The notes beneath the pieces are model-generated. The model saw nothing but the letters and a program-made list of their open reading frames with translations. It ran no database searches and had not been told where the DNA came from. The position numbers were made by a program, and so were the translations under genes. Positions 47,805 to 59,559 of a DNA stretch of 64,000 bases are shown here, one piece after another. This DNA comes from Lichina pygmaea. Its lineage: Eukaryota; Ascomycota; Lichinomycetes; Lichinales; Lichinaceae. Position 1 is the first letter of the stretch. The number at the start of each line of letters is the position of its first letter. The stretch lies in contig OY730169.1 in assembly GCA_963422465.1 (NCBI GenBank), positions 4,588,001-4,652,000 of the forward strand. The letters are read 5' to 3'.

Positions 47805-49722
47805 ATGGATGGCCGTAGCGATCCCGCGTGGCAACATGCTCTCGAGCTTTACAAGGCCAAGCTGGTCGAGTCGCGAGAGTGGGAGACGAAGCTGAAGACA
47901 CTACGACTGGAGATCAAAGACCTACAGAAAGACTTTGACAAGACAGAGGACAACATCAAGGCCCTGCAGAGCGTGGGACAGATCATCGGCGAGGTATTAA
48001 AACAGCTGGACGATGAACGATGTACGTGTATTCTACTTGGTCTCAAGCAGAGGACGCTGAGGAAGACTGGAGGGTACCGGGCATAGCGTCTCTTCTCGGC
48101 CGTTTGCAAGAAAAGCGCATCGCTGATTTCGCATGGCGCGCAACCCGCAGTCATCGTCAAGGCGTCGTCAGGCCCGCGCTACGTCGTCGGATGTCGATCG
48201 AAAGTGGACAAGACAAAGCTGAAACAGAACGCCCGAGTCGCTCTGGACATGACGACCCTGACCATCATGCGCATGCTGCCCCGGGAGGTCGACCCGTTGG
48301 TGTACAACATGTCTCTCGAAGACCCAGGTCAGGTTAGCTTCGCCGGCATCGGCGGACTCAACGATCAGATCCGAGAGCTGCGCGAGGTCATCGAGCTGCC
48401 CCTCAAGAACCCAGAACTCTTCCTGCGCGTCGGCATCAAGCCGCCGAAAGGCGTCTTGCTCTACGGACCTCCTGGGACTGGCAAGACGCTGCTTGCGCGA
48501 GCCGTGGCTAGCAGTCTTGATACGAACTTCATGAAGGGTAGGGCTGTCTTTAGAATGCTGTTCTCGCGCGCGCCTGAGCTGTTCTTCTCCTTCTCTGCGT
48601 CGCGACAATCCCTCTGTCCAGATCAGCCAGTCTCCGTATGAACTACGGCATACGAAAGCTTGCTGACAATGCCATATAAAGTCGTCTCGTCCGCGATCGT
48701 CGACAAGTACATTGGCGAGTCGGCGCGGCTGATCCGGGAGCTGTTCGGGTACGCGAAGGAGCACGAGCCGTGCATTATCTTCATGGACGAGATCGACGCC
48801 ATCGGCGGGCGGCGCTTCAGCGAGGGCACGTCGGCCGATCGCGAGATCCAGCGCACGCTGATGGAGCTGCTGAACCAGCTCGACGGCTTCGACTACCTCG
48901 GCCGCACCAAGATCATCATGGCCACGAACCGGCCGGACACGCTCGACCCGGCCCTGCTGCGCGCCGGCCGGCTCGACCGCAAGATCGAGATTCCGCTCCC
49001 GAACGAGGTCGGCCGGCTCGAGGTGCTCAAGATCCACTCGGCCGGCGTCGCGCTCACGGGCGAGATTGACTTTGAGAGCGTCGTCAAGATGAGCGACCAG
49101 TTCAACGGGGCGGATCTGAGGAATATCGTCACGGAGGCGTCAGTATTCTATACCCTCAACCTTTCTCGTTCTCCAGACTTTCTGTCCACGACGGTCTTGC
49201 GCTCCGTCCACGCAGTCTTCGTCACGTTGCTGTTCTACCACATCCACAATGCTGTGGCACATCTTTCTTGATGATGGCTACTTCTTTCCTGATGCTCGTC
49301 AAGACCCCACTTCACCCCTTTTCTCCGTATCCACACCTGTCGCTTTATCACCCACAACGCCTCAAACTCCAGACTTCCAGTCTGCTATGTTCCACCCATC
49401 TTGTCCAGAATCTCTTGAAGTCCATCGTGCTTGTCTTTTCTCCTCTCCTTCCCACTCTTCTCACGATTCCCTCGACTCTCCTCTTTCCTGTCCCTCATCT
49501 TCATCTCTCATCTCGCCCAACTCGCCTCATCTCATTTTCTATCGCCCATTCCCCCCAACCAGCCAACCCAAACAGCTAACCCCACAAACCACGATTTCCA
49601 GCGGCTTCTTCGCCATCAAAGACGACCGCGAATCCATAAACCAGGACGACTTCAACCGCGCCGTGCGTAAAGTGGCCGAGGCCAAGAAACTGGAGGGCAA
49701 ACTTGAATACAAGAAGCTCTGA
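47805..49722 (+). CDS. RPT4: 26S proteasome regulatory ATPase subunit Rpt4
   Basis: Model: join(47805..48021, 48151..48537, 48682..49138, 49602..49722), 393 aa. N-terminal coiled coil ([21 protein letters not shown]), OB-fold region, then the AAA domain: Walker A GPPGTGKT, Walker B IIFMDEID, second region of homology [17 protein letters not shown], and the sensor/C-terminal helices ending [14 protein letters not shown]. Rpt4 is one of six ATPases of the 19S base that unfold and translocate ubiquitinated substrates into the 20S core. Introns of 129, 144 and 463 nt; the last is unusually long for this window and pyrimidine-rich. Confidence 0.93.
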
Positions 49723-50158
49723 TAATATCCATCTCTCTCTTCCTCTCTCTCTCTTTTGTTCTTCATCTGTTTTATCTTTAAATCTCGTCTCCACTCGATG
49801 GGGTTTTCCGTTCATCACTCTTCTTTCCCTTTTTTTTTTTTTTTTTTTCTGTGCTAGTCTCGTCGCTGCCTTCGTCAGTGTTAGATCCCTAGAGACCACA
49901 AAGAGTACTACCACGAGCAGAAACTTCCAGCTACTGACCAATCTCTTCTACTATATCACCACCACACTACATGTGTTGCCATGATGTGATGTGATGTGAT
50001 GTGATGTGAGGTCCTGCTAGATCAAGTAAGTACCGTACCATACAAGACTCTCATGCAAGAAAGCTGATAGCACAAGTAGGCTCATACTTATGTCAGCAAT
50101 CAACCTCTTATTTCCAAACAACGCCTTCTTTCCAATTCTTTTCCTGTCAGCACACATG

Positions 50159-50210
50159 TGATCATGGTGATCATGGTGATCATGGTGATCATGGTGATCA
50201 TGGTGATCAC
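50159..50210. repeat. GATCATGGT 9-bp minisatellite
   Basis: Five to six perfect copies, each containing the palindrome TGATCA, preceded on its 5' side by TGATG pentamers at 49982-50010. Confidence 0.9.
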
Positions 50211-50469
50211 GGATCATCAAGCACCTCTTCAACAGCATGCCAGCCCCACAAAAGACCCCGAGCAGTATCATCAGCCAGGTGCAGTACCGTACACACCAGA
50301 AAGCCCCAGAACCAGCAAGCTTCTTCTTTCCCGACTGCCAAAAGTTCCCAGGTACGTACAGTCACTGTACGTCTCTGACGCTAGCGTCCGACTGCAGACA
50401 GCAGGATGTTACTGTACGGTATTTGTATCAAAGTCCTACTCCCATTCTAAAAACTAGCTGGGTGAGCTA

Positions 50470-51360
50470 GAGTATGCTGGGAAAACCTATAGAGCTGCCA
50501 AGGAAACCTTCCAGGTCAATTGACCTTGGGGCAAAAATCCTCCTCTGTGGCCTCTAGGCGGGTGCCCTCTGTAAATAAGGGAAGAGACTGCTAGGCAGTC
50601 AAGCAAGAAGAGGAGTTGATGTCGAGCCCATGAGAACAGGGGTAGGAGATCAAGACAGAGGAACCATGCCACCAGGGCGACGGCTGGCCGCCGGCAGTGT
50701 GGTGTTAGCTGTTTGAAGTCGGTTGTGGGGGGTGGTCTGGCGTAGCGCCTGCCGCTCCCTTGAGAAGTGAGAGCACTCTAAGATCACATGTTTAGCCATC
50801 TCCCATTGCCACCCGCAGGGGCAAGCTGGGGAGGGGAAGCCTGGTACCCGGCACTTGTGCAAGAAGGCTGCCAGGCCTATCTTGCCTGTGCGAATCTGTG
50901 TGAGGATGCTAATGTACGCCTTCGGGAGGCCGGTGTGCAGGCGGAGCACTTCCCTTTTGTGGGGCATGGCCTCTGGCTTCCATGTGCCTCCACTGGGGTC
51001 TGGGTCGGTAGGGTGTCAGGGGGTGGTGGGCCCCCTTCAAGCTTCTTCCAGCAGTCCCAGCACCACTGTTCTGCTAGCTGGTACACTTGCCATAGTGACT
51101 GTTGGGGTGGTCGGTGTGGCGGGGGTTGTCCGACTATGGGGGGAGGACAAGTGCTGTTGTGGTGTTGTCCATATGCTGTTGTTGCCGCCATAGGATCTCT
51201 TTGGCCCATTCGTGTCGGGCTTTGCCTGACATGACTCTGGGGGTGTGGCAGCGGCCTCTCCGTGGAGTGAGGTGATGGCGGATTTTGATCGCAGGCTGTG
51301 TTGATCTCCTGGCATGCCCCAGTTGCCTCCAGGCAGGTCCGTGCTTGTAGCTGGAGGCGT
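50470..51360 (-). mobile_element. LINE remnant (Tad-like), 3' end
   Basis: Minus-strand ORF at 50650-50967 reads TKIGLAAFLH-like and CPCGWQWEMAKHVILEC, the C-terminal RNase H/zinc-knuckle end typical of fungal Tad/I-clade LINEs (LRTGKIGL motif, CPCG, HVLxxC). A second frame upstream (50990-51360) contains VYQLAEQWCWDCWKKL, a matching segment, so at least one frameshift separates them. The 3' tail (50455-50650) recurs at 60765-60963. The element is truncated and non-functional. Confidence 0.7.
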
Positions 51361-52064
51361 GTGACGTGCACCCGTAGGGGGGGGGGGGGGGGGACCGCTG
51401 CTTCCTTCTCCGGTGCTTGTCGGCTGGTGGCCTTAAAGGCGCCGGTTACTGTCCAGAGACACTGTTGCTGTATTCACTCCAGAGGCTCCCCAATCCAGTG
51501 GTGTACTGTACAGTACTCCTGTACTCCGTACAGAAGATGACGATGTGATAGCCAAAAGATGAGCATACAGCTCTTGATTGCTTGAGCACTTCTTGCTCAG
51601 CACTCCAAGAAAGTACCAGTACCAGTACATGTATAAGGAAAGCCCGTGCTGCGATAGGTATGTAGTTTCCACAACGAATCTTCAGATACTGTCAGTGAAA
51701 TCTCTGAGCACTGCAAAAACCAGTGTTCTATAGAGCAGGAGGGGGCAGACCTGGTCGTAAGAGGGTGCTGACAAAACTAGCTTTATTGCTCCAGGGAAAA
51801 AGAGAGTTATAAATTCTCCTGTATGGTTGACCTAGACCTGAAGGCTGAGGTGTGATGTGGTCATCATTGAATTAATCCGGTCCAAGATCCAAAGAAAGAT
51901 GACCAAGTCGTTTTAGATGTCCTTATATAATCCAGTTTATTCAGCCCAATCCAGTCCAGTCAAGGCCGCTACAGAAAGTCATAGGCATACAGTCACGTAT
52001 TCTTCATCTAGCATACATTGGTTTTAAAATGTTCAACAGGGCATGGATCATCACGCGCCGTTCT

Positions 52065-53617
52065 TCACGGTGGCTTTTCTGGAGCATCTCGCTCGCCTTC
52101 GGCCGGAGTCTCTCGATCGGCTATGCTCTCGCCGGCCCTCAACAGGGTCGACAGCGGCGAGCCGGATCGAGGGTCAGGGGAAGGCGTGCCAGCGCTCTGA
52201 TGCGGTGCACCGTAGGGATATGATGGGGGTGGAAGGCGTGCATGCAGTTGCTGCGCATGGCCGACGAGAGGTGGCCCGCTGCGTGACGGCTGGGGATGAT
52301 GATACGGAGCATGCTGCACCGATGCCCCCGGCGGTGGACGGCACGTTGGCCCCTCTCCTCGTCGGCCGAACCGAGCTTCTTGGTACGCTTCATTTGGAAC
52401 GACGACCCCCAGAGAGCGGAGGGGCATCTGCTCTCCTGCTGCAGAACGTCGAGGGACAAGCGCGTCAGTCTGGAGGAGTGATAGACAGCCTCGTACAACG
52501 ATACAAGGCTCGAGGCCACTCCGCCGAAACACGCGGCGCACACAGAGACTGGGTTGGAATACGCGTCAAAGGTCCCATCTGCGGCAGATGCTTACCTGCC
52601 GTGGACACGCTGGGAAGCGAGACGGTGGCGCGCGACGAACGGGACGATTCGTAAGAGGTCGGGCTCCGCATTCGAAGTGGTGGCAGGATCGGCGGTCGCA
52701 GCTGCTTGAACCGCCCCCCACCCGAGTCTGCTCGGCCGGGAGGCGGAGACATGGCATAGACGTGGTCCGCTGCGGCGGTGCCGTCCATCGCCAGCTCCCT
52801 GACCGGGGTCGACGTTGACCGGGATGGGGTGCTCGGGCTGTTCGTGACGCTCAAACTTCTCGTGTTGGACGTCGTCGCGACGTGTCTCAGCAACGCTGGA
52901 CGAGACGAGCCGCCGGCTCGCCTAGACTCGGACAGGCCCTGTTCTCTGCTCGAGTGACTCGGTGGATCCATGGCCAAGGCCGGCATGGCGGACTGGCTCG
53001 GCGCCTGAGACCTCTCGGCGCCGGGCCGATTTCGCGGCGGGCGCGGTGGTCGATGGGCGGCGGCGGTCGTCGTCGTGGAATCTTCCCCCCATTGGAGGCG
53101 CTCGGTGACGGCGCTTTCGCCGATGGTGCTCCGATATGTGCCTTCGGATGGCCAAGGCTTGGGGCTTGGCCGGATAGCGTACGGGTTCGACGTCGTGGAC
53201 GCAGCTGTGAGCGACGCGTCCGGCTGATCGCGGTACCGTTGTCGCGGCCCGCCGAACCGGAGCATCACGTCGACAGGGGCCAGCGAACGCGTCGACATCG
53301 AGCGCGGGCTCGACGACGGCGCAACGGGCGACTGAGGGCGACTGGACGACGACGAAGCAGAGGATGAGCCCGGCTGACAGGCCTCGACCGCCTGACTCGG
53401 CTCGGTCGAGTCGAGATCAAGACGACTCAGGCCACCGCTCTGCACGCTCGAGCTTACCCGCGAGCCGGCCGCACTGGTCGCGCTCACCGTGCTGACATCA
53501 TCGGGGTCTCGTCTGGCCCGCTTGCCTTCTGTGGCACGAGATGTGTTTATGTTGTTAGCTCTTTCCACGTCGAATCGAAAGTTCTCGCACGAGGCATTTC
53601 TGGTGGCTTCCTCCTTG

Positions 53618-53667
<50 letters not shown>

Positions 53668-54770
53668 GCACGCACGCACACAAACGAGCATCATGTCGTA
53701 CCCGTAGATGGGGCACCGTGCTTCGCTCGAAACTCGGCCAGGTACCTGAGGTGGTCCTGATAGTTCTCGGTCCGCTTGTAGTCGACCAGCTGGCGGTTGT
53801 ACTCTTGCTTGGCCAGGGCCGCTTGCGACTCGTACGACGCCTTTTCCTCGGCCGAGAGATCCTGCCAGTTCTGGCCGACCAGCTTCGCGATCTCGGTGAA
53901 GCTCAGGTTCTGGCCCTTGAGATTCTCCCGCATCTCTTTCCCCGGCATGTCAGTCAGCGTGTCATCGCGTTCGGGCCGAGGCCCAGCCGCGCTCCGGCGT
54001 GGTGGTCTCACTGTTGGAGAAGATCACGTATGCCGACGGCGGCCTCGCGGGCGCGTTCTCGTCAACCTTCGGGTGCAGAGGCGGCGTCAGCAACGGCAGC
54101 GCGAAGCCGCACCGGCTGGCGTCCGGGTCGTCGTCCTCTGGGCTCGACCTGCGCACACCTTGGGATGCCTCCGATACTTCCGTTTCCCCGGTTGGGCGGC
54201 GCCGGCGCCGACCCCGGCCTCGGCCACACCCGCGTCCGAAAGCTCGTCGGCCCCTCGAAGGCGGTCATCGCCGCCTCCCTTTCGCGACGGCGACGGCGAC
54301 CGAAGCGGGCGTTGGGCGGAAACGCCCCTGGCGCTCGCAATCTCGCGTTGCAGTTTCTAGAGACGGAGAAGAGAGGGGCCCGAGAGTCAGCGTCGACGCG
54401 GACGGCTGCGAACAAGCGTCGTCGCTCGGTCTCTTGTTCTTTCTAGAGAGGAAGAGAGAACAAGAGGGGAGGTGTCGGGAGGATATCGAGTCGGCCAGGC
54501 ACACTGCGTGCATCGTGCGTACCCTGGCGATTCACCTACCCTGCGGTGTCCACGCTTGACGCCCAGGGCATCGCTGAACCGGACCACGGTCAGCGCAGAG
54601 GGCGTTACGACGACAGCAGACGACGGGGCGCCACGCCGGCCACGCCGCACTCACAGATCTGCCTCGGTGACGTCTTGCAGCGTCTCCCAGGTGTCGAAGC
54701 CCTCTGCGACGAAGGCATCCAGATACTCGACGAGCGCGAGTCGTTCGAGGACGGGTTCGAGCCTCGTCAT
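52065..54770 (-). CDS. SAM-domain plus HMG-box protein
   Basis: Model: complement join(52065..52438, 52596..53528, 53702..53935, 54012..54066, 54159..54356, 54540..54573, 54655..54770), 647 aa. SAM-like domain (LVEYLDAFVAEGFDTWETLQ, then DALGVKRGHRRKLQREIASARG, about 5-70). A basic GKRKYRRHPK segment leads into the HMG box (about 117-200: ARPPSAYVIFSNKMRENLKG, LSFTEIAKLVGQNWQDLS, YKRTENYQDHLRYLAEFRAKH). HMG boxes bend DNA in chromatin or transcription factors; SAM mediates interactions. The remainder is Ser/Pro-rich and disordered. A 173-nt intron carries a CA/TG repeat. The 3' acceptor (TTCTGCAG at 52439) and the start ATG (54770) are the least certain; a further 5' exon is possible because a GTAAGC donor lies just upstream. 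Confidence 0.78.
53621..53680. repeat. (CA)n and (CACG)n microsatellite in the HMG-gene intron
   Basis: About 21 CA units followed by GCACGCAC units, inside intron 53529-53701 of the HMG-box gene. Confidence 0.9.
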
Positions 54771-57366
54771 GGACGACGGGGGTTTCTCGACGTCGACCGC
54801 CGCCGTGGCTTACCGAAGCCCTTTCCTCCGTCTCGTTCCTGTTTCCGTCGACGGACAGTAGCCTGCGAGCGCCCTCGTCCTCGCCCTTCGGGGCCGGTAT
54901 TGTTGTTATCTCGACCGCGGCCTCTCCGAGTCCCGATCTGACGGTCGGGCAGCTGGCGAGCATGGGAAAGCCAGAAGCTGCATGTATACTCGAGGAAGAG
55001 CTTTGAAGGGGCGCATGGTTCTGGCCTGATGACGCGGGAGGGGGGCGGAGAATGTGCCCTGATCGAGTTCGCCCAAGGTCGTGATCGAGAGGAAGAAAGT
55101 GACGATCACTCGGCTCAACCTATGATGGGGGGATGTATCGTTCGTTTTGCTTCTTCTCGGGTCTGGGGGGGGGGGGGGGGGGGGGATCGTCTCGCGAAAG
55201 CGCCAACTGGTCGAACGATGGCTCCAGCCACCGGTAGCATTCCAGAACGAAGACTCCAGCAAGTGATTATTAGCTTGGGACGTTCCGCGGAGGGTACCAA
55301 AGACGTATACCTGATACGTACAGGCAACCCCGGGCTGACGTACGGTACCGTACCCTGTGGGACCCGGGCTCATACCGGTGTCCGACAAAGGCCGCTTGAC
55401 CGAAGACTCGATGCAGGTACACCGTACCGTCCGAGTACTCGAGGCCGATGTCGACGTCGACGGACGAGCGTTTCATTAGGCCATCTCGACAGGGGACGAG
55501 GCCGGCCGAAGGTGGCTGGAGGAGAGGGTTGCCCGGCTCGCGATCCGATCTTGACGTTATGCATCACGGTCGAAGCTTCAGACTGATCCAGAGCATCTCG
55601 ATAGGGTGCATGGAGTTCGGCATTCCGCGTCGGATCCCCCTCAGTCCTGCTGTAATGTCGGTATCACAGAGACTCATGTCCGGTGCCATCATCGTCATTG
55701 TGCAGCGACGTACATACGTACGGTGCGTTACGTACGTACGTACGTACGTACGTACGTATGTACGTATGTACTTCCGTATATGTACGAGTATTGAGATGGT
55801 TCGACTCCGCCAAGGCCTTGGTCCCGATGGCTCGACGCTGTATTTCTGTCATGTTCGCCTACCGGTAGTGTCGGTGGGCTGGAAGATGGGGCTCGGTACC
55901 TATGCGTACGTAAGTACGTAGGTACTGTAAGCAACTTGCAAGTTGCGTACGAGAGCACCGAAGTACGTACGCAAGGGTCCCCTCGACGGGCGGCAGTAGC
56001 ATCGCGGTGGACAATGTAACGTACGTATGTACTGCTGTGATCGCCGTGGGCCGGCGGACAATGCTCGGCTGTCTGTCACACATCTTGGCCGTCTGTAGGG
56101 CGACGTCGACGCTAGCAACCACGCCGTTCCGTACCGGCGGAGGCTCGCACACGGTCAATGCTCCGCGGCCGGTCCGACCCCGAACTCGGCCCTTGCTTTT
56201 TCTCGACTCCAGAGCCGGCTGACATTGGCATGGTTTCGAGCACAGATTTGCTATGGCATTTGTTCCCGAATGCCGTCCCTTCTTCCGCTTCTACTATACG
56301 TACTTCTTTTCGTTCGGTCAACAGGAAGACGATCGCCACGACGTGGACGTTCGAGAGTGTTGGTTTTCCGGGACTCTATGGGCTACCGTAGAGCTGACTA
56401 AGACGCCGGTGGGATCCTGCTGCATAGCCTACCGTAGTGATCAGAGGGCTGTAAGGAGTCTAGGCCCACTTGACGTCGGCGCGCAAAGACGACCGAATGT
56501 TTGCCGTCAGCCTATACTTTTGATACTCAGGTTTTTCTCAGGAGAAATTCGTCTGGAAGATACCGGTGAAAATCTTGTTCTCTCTGCCCACCGATCTCGA
56601 GCCAGTTTATTTTCGAACACAAGACGTCATTTGCAAGGAAGCTCAGCTCCGATTGGTCAATCGGAGCCTCTCCTCGGTCCGCGGCACTGGAGAATCCCGT
56701 AATGATCTACGGCCCTTTGTCTAACACGTACGTACGTACTTCCGTACGTATGACTACATACATATTGTACGTACCTACGTTACGTACTTCGTACGCTTTG
56801 GAGCGACAGCAGAGACGGTCCAGAATCAGCGCCTCCTCCTCCGCGACGTACCGCATGTACCACCGCAGAAACCTGCTGGACCACTTCAGACCCAAGTTGT
56901 CGTACGGTAGACCAGACGAAAGGGTAAAGCGCGAGGGCCCCCAAAGTTTGGCAAGTCTTGAACCGTCGAAAAAGGGCGGCTGCAAGAGCAGGATGGCCTC
57001 GGCCCCCGCGGACGGACCAGAAGCCGGCGCAACCGATCTCTCCAAAGTAAGGCTTCCCCTCCTCAAGTGCCACAGCAAGGGCGAGCCTGAGGAGGATGAG
57101 ACCCTGGCCGAGAGAGAAGAGGCCGGTTAGGAGGATGCGCCCAGCAAGGGACGGGGAGCTGCGGAACCCTGGCGCGCCGTTGGCTAACGAAGCCCCTCCG
57201 CGGACGACGCGCGTCTAGGCCTTTCAAGAGCTCGCACGGTGCGTCCGGGACCGCGTATATGCCCCTGGTGATCCGAGCCCCGTCCGTCGAGGCTCGAGCC
57301 TCCGAATGGAATCGGACGAGGCGGGAACGGCGACCCTGGTGACAGAAGCCATGTGGCGAGTACTGC
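54771..57366. other. Intergenic region with TACG tracts
   Basis: Holds a 21-base G run (55165-55185), a dense TACG palindromic tract (55710-55780), further GTAC tracts at 55905-55965 and 56728-56790, and several ORFs without recognisable domains. Near 56992-57130 a + frame (MASAPADGPEAGATDLSK) and minus frames compete; neither is convincing. Confidence 0.55.
55710..55780. repeat. (TACG)n palindromic microsatellite
   Basis: Near-perfect run of TACG units (TACGTACGTACG), grading into GTACGTATGTAC. Being self-complementary it could form a cruciform. Confidence 0.9.
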
Positions 57367-57690
57367 ATGACTGATACGGAGGCCGAATCCGGTCCCGCTG
57401 CGCGCAGGGGCGAACAGACGGCGACCGCACTGGAGAATCGACTCTCGAGCGTCGAGCAGAAGCTCGACCAGCTACTGGCAGCCGTCATCGAAGAGGGCAA
57501 CGATTTCGGGCAGCACCGAGCCGATGCGGCTCCCCGAGCAGACCCGGCGCGAGCGTCGACAATGGCCAAAGCTACCGGCCCGACTTCGAGTACGACTGGT
57601 CTCGCAGCAGCGGCGGCAGCAGCAGTGGATGACGCCAGTGCCAGTGAAGGCGACAACGAAGCCGGCCGGAATTCTACCGGCTCGGGCTGA
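57367..57690 (+). CDS. Small hypothetical protein with short coiled coil
   Basis: 107-codon ORF beginning MTDTEAESGPAARRG. Contains a heptad-like segment ENRLSSVEQKLDQLLAAVIE (residues about 23-42), then Ala/Ser/Thr-rich sequence and an acidic end. The composition looks more protein-like than the Cys/Trp/His-rich antisense frame (57063-57758). It could be the last exon of a longer gene whose upstream exon lies near 56992-57130. No family recognised. Confidence 0.35.
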   Translation: MTDTEAESGPAARRGEQTATALENRLSSVEQKLDQLLAAVIEEGNDFGQHRADAAPRADPARASTMAKATGPTSSTTGLAAAAAAAVDDASASEGDNEAGRNSTGSG

Positions 57691-58844
57691 CAAGTCGCGT
57701 ACGGTATAGCGTGCATGATGGAAGAGAGAAGAGCAGTCGGGGCAGATGACAGAGCCACATCGACTCACCCTTGACATGTCCGACCTCCCCGATCCAACTT
57801 TATATCTTCGATTTATTCTTCCACAGCTCTGGCCGGTGAGCCATGCAGAATCTTTAATGGAACTCATGATCTTTGATTTCCCACAATCCCTTTTGAAACA
57901 AAGTAAACCCTTGGGGGGGCTTGAGAAGGATAAGTAAAGTACGGAAGATCTTTAGGACTGAATCTACACTGAGTTATAGCATCTGTACCAAGGAAATCTG
58001 TGTAAGCAGTACTACAAAAGAACCAACGACGTTGATAGCGAAGATGATGATGTTAGTCAGATTGAACTGCGTCTACCAGTCTTGTTCCAAGGGGACATGA
58101 ACCACTCAGAGAAAGAACTTTGAAGAGAAAGAACTTTAGAGAGAGAGAGAGAGAGAGAGAGATGAAAGTTTGAGGGGAAAGCAGTGAAGTGGAAAAAAGA
58201 ACAAGATCAAATCTTGCGTACTTCCCATACAGCACAGCAAACCAAGTGAGAAAGCAAGACCCTTCGTTACTAATCTTCTGTCATACAAGAGAAAAAACGT
58301 CAGTGCAAGAGAAACACCCAAAAGAGGCACGCTTGAAACTGTTTGAAGCTGATCCGGCCGGTTGCCACCTAGTGTAAGAGCGCTAGGGTCTTAGCAGGAC
58401 AGAGTTGTGATGAAAGGCCTGTTCCCTAGGCGGCTACTGGAAGGTACCTGGAAGGCGCCGTCAAGTAAGCGTGTAGGGCGTCGCTCGATAGATGAGAACT
58501 GACAACTGGCCTCTCAACCGGTGTCGGGGGGAGGCCTGCTCACATGAATCTCGCTTACTGATCACGTGACTGGTGCATATAAGTCACGTGACTGCTAAGC
58601 GGGATGGTGATGCAGCTAAACCCAGTCAGGTGCTCGCGCAAGCTGCGCGGCTCCTGACACCTAGGGCAGTCTCCCAGCCCCTAAGCCCGATTAGGGCATA
58701 CCGGTAAGGGGCTTGCAGGACCACATATATACGTACGTACGTAACGTACTTCCGTACCTCGTAGTCGATTAGCTAGTTCTCCCTAATTAATCAATCGGTC
58801 GTCTCACGCAACTCATCTTCTTCTTCCCGCTGCTCGCTACCGTA
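57691..58844. other. Intergenic region
   Basis: AT-rich at 57780-58360 with a (GA)n microsatellite (58138-58162). Two CACGTGAC motifs lie at 58563-58592, two strong hairpins at 58625-58712 and a TACG tract at 58731-58757. No protein-coding gene seen. Confidence 0.6.
58625..58712. other. Two adjacent strong hairpins of unknown function
   Basis: First: GTCAGG pairs with CCTGAC enclosing CGCGC/GCGCG (58625-58658). Second: GCCCCT pairs with AGGGGC enclosing GCCC/GGGC (58677-58712). They lie just upstream of a MITE-like element and outside any ORF. Confidence 0.5.
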
Positions 58845-59557
58845 ATCGATCACGTGACGCTCAGTATCACCCAACGCTCAGTATTCTGACCCCCTTTTTT
58901 TGTTGTCGTCAAGAAGCCATAGGACAGCCAAACAAGTGATGCTCTTGCTAAACATGACATGGCGGATCATATCAGCTATACTACGACTACTGCAGAGCAC
59001 CATATCAGTTGTTATGCACTTTCTTATCACTATCAGAGGAAAAGCGCCTCCTAAGAAGAAGTCAACTTAACAATCATCAAGGTTCTTACAAACACTTAAA
59101 AACCAGACCTAGTAGGTCAGATCAGTGCTCTAAGCTGTCGGGAATAGTCTATAACATCTCAGATCACCTAAGTTAAAGTTGAGAGTTTGCGACTCTGGTT
59201 GTACATAGCCAAGTAGTCCAAGGATCAGGTAGGAGAAAGGCAGAAGGTCCAGGAAAGCTCAGATACCACTAAGAGCTTTTCCCCACCAAGCAATAAGACC
59301 CCTTTTATTAAAGATGCCGGAAATAAGTAGAGTTCAGAGACAGAAGCTCTAAAACTGACTTCACAAGGCCGAGTCTTGAGCAAGTCATCATCCTTTGTAT
59401 ACTAGACTTCTATTGCTCCCTTTCTCTTTTATGTGTTCTCATCTACCACATATCCAAGTTTGAGACTATTCTGACAAAAAGTAGTTGAGATATTCAAGTT
59501 TTTCTCGAGGTAGTCTCCAATTGAGCGTTGGGAGATACTGAGCGTCACGTGATCGAT
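58845..59557. mobile_element. MITE-like element, 36-bp TIRs, TA target duplication
   Basis: Left terminus 58845-58880 and right terminus 59522-59557 are inverted repeats identical at 35 of 36 positions (ATCGATCACGTGACGCTC onward), flanked by TA at 58843-58844 and 59558-59559. The 713-bp body is AT-rich and has no transposase ORF. TA duplication and terminal repeats of this kind suggest a Tc1/mariner (pogo/Fot1-like) non-autonomous element. Confidence 0.8.
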
Positions 59558-59559
59558 TA

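Larger units (their letters stand above)
49723..52064. other. Repeat-rich intergenic region containing a LINE remnant
   Basis: After RPT4: CT repeats, a poly-T run (49828-49849), TGATG pentamers (49982-50010) and a GATCATGGT minisatellite (50159-50210), then the LINE remnant (50470-51360), a 17-base G run (51377-51393) and unremarkable DNA up to the HMG gene. Confidence 0.65.

Noticed and set aside
53962-54156. Minus ORF stretch (SPEDDDPDASRCGFALP) upstream of the HMG box
   Set aside because: It is better explained as an intron (54067-54158), because splicing joins GKRKYRRHPK directly to the HMG-box start in frame.
57063-57758. 231-codon minus ORF
   Set aside because: Rich in Cys, Trp, His and Arg with no recognisable motif; it is antisense to a more protein-like + ORF.
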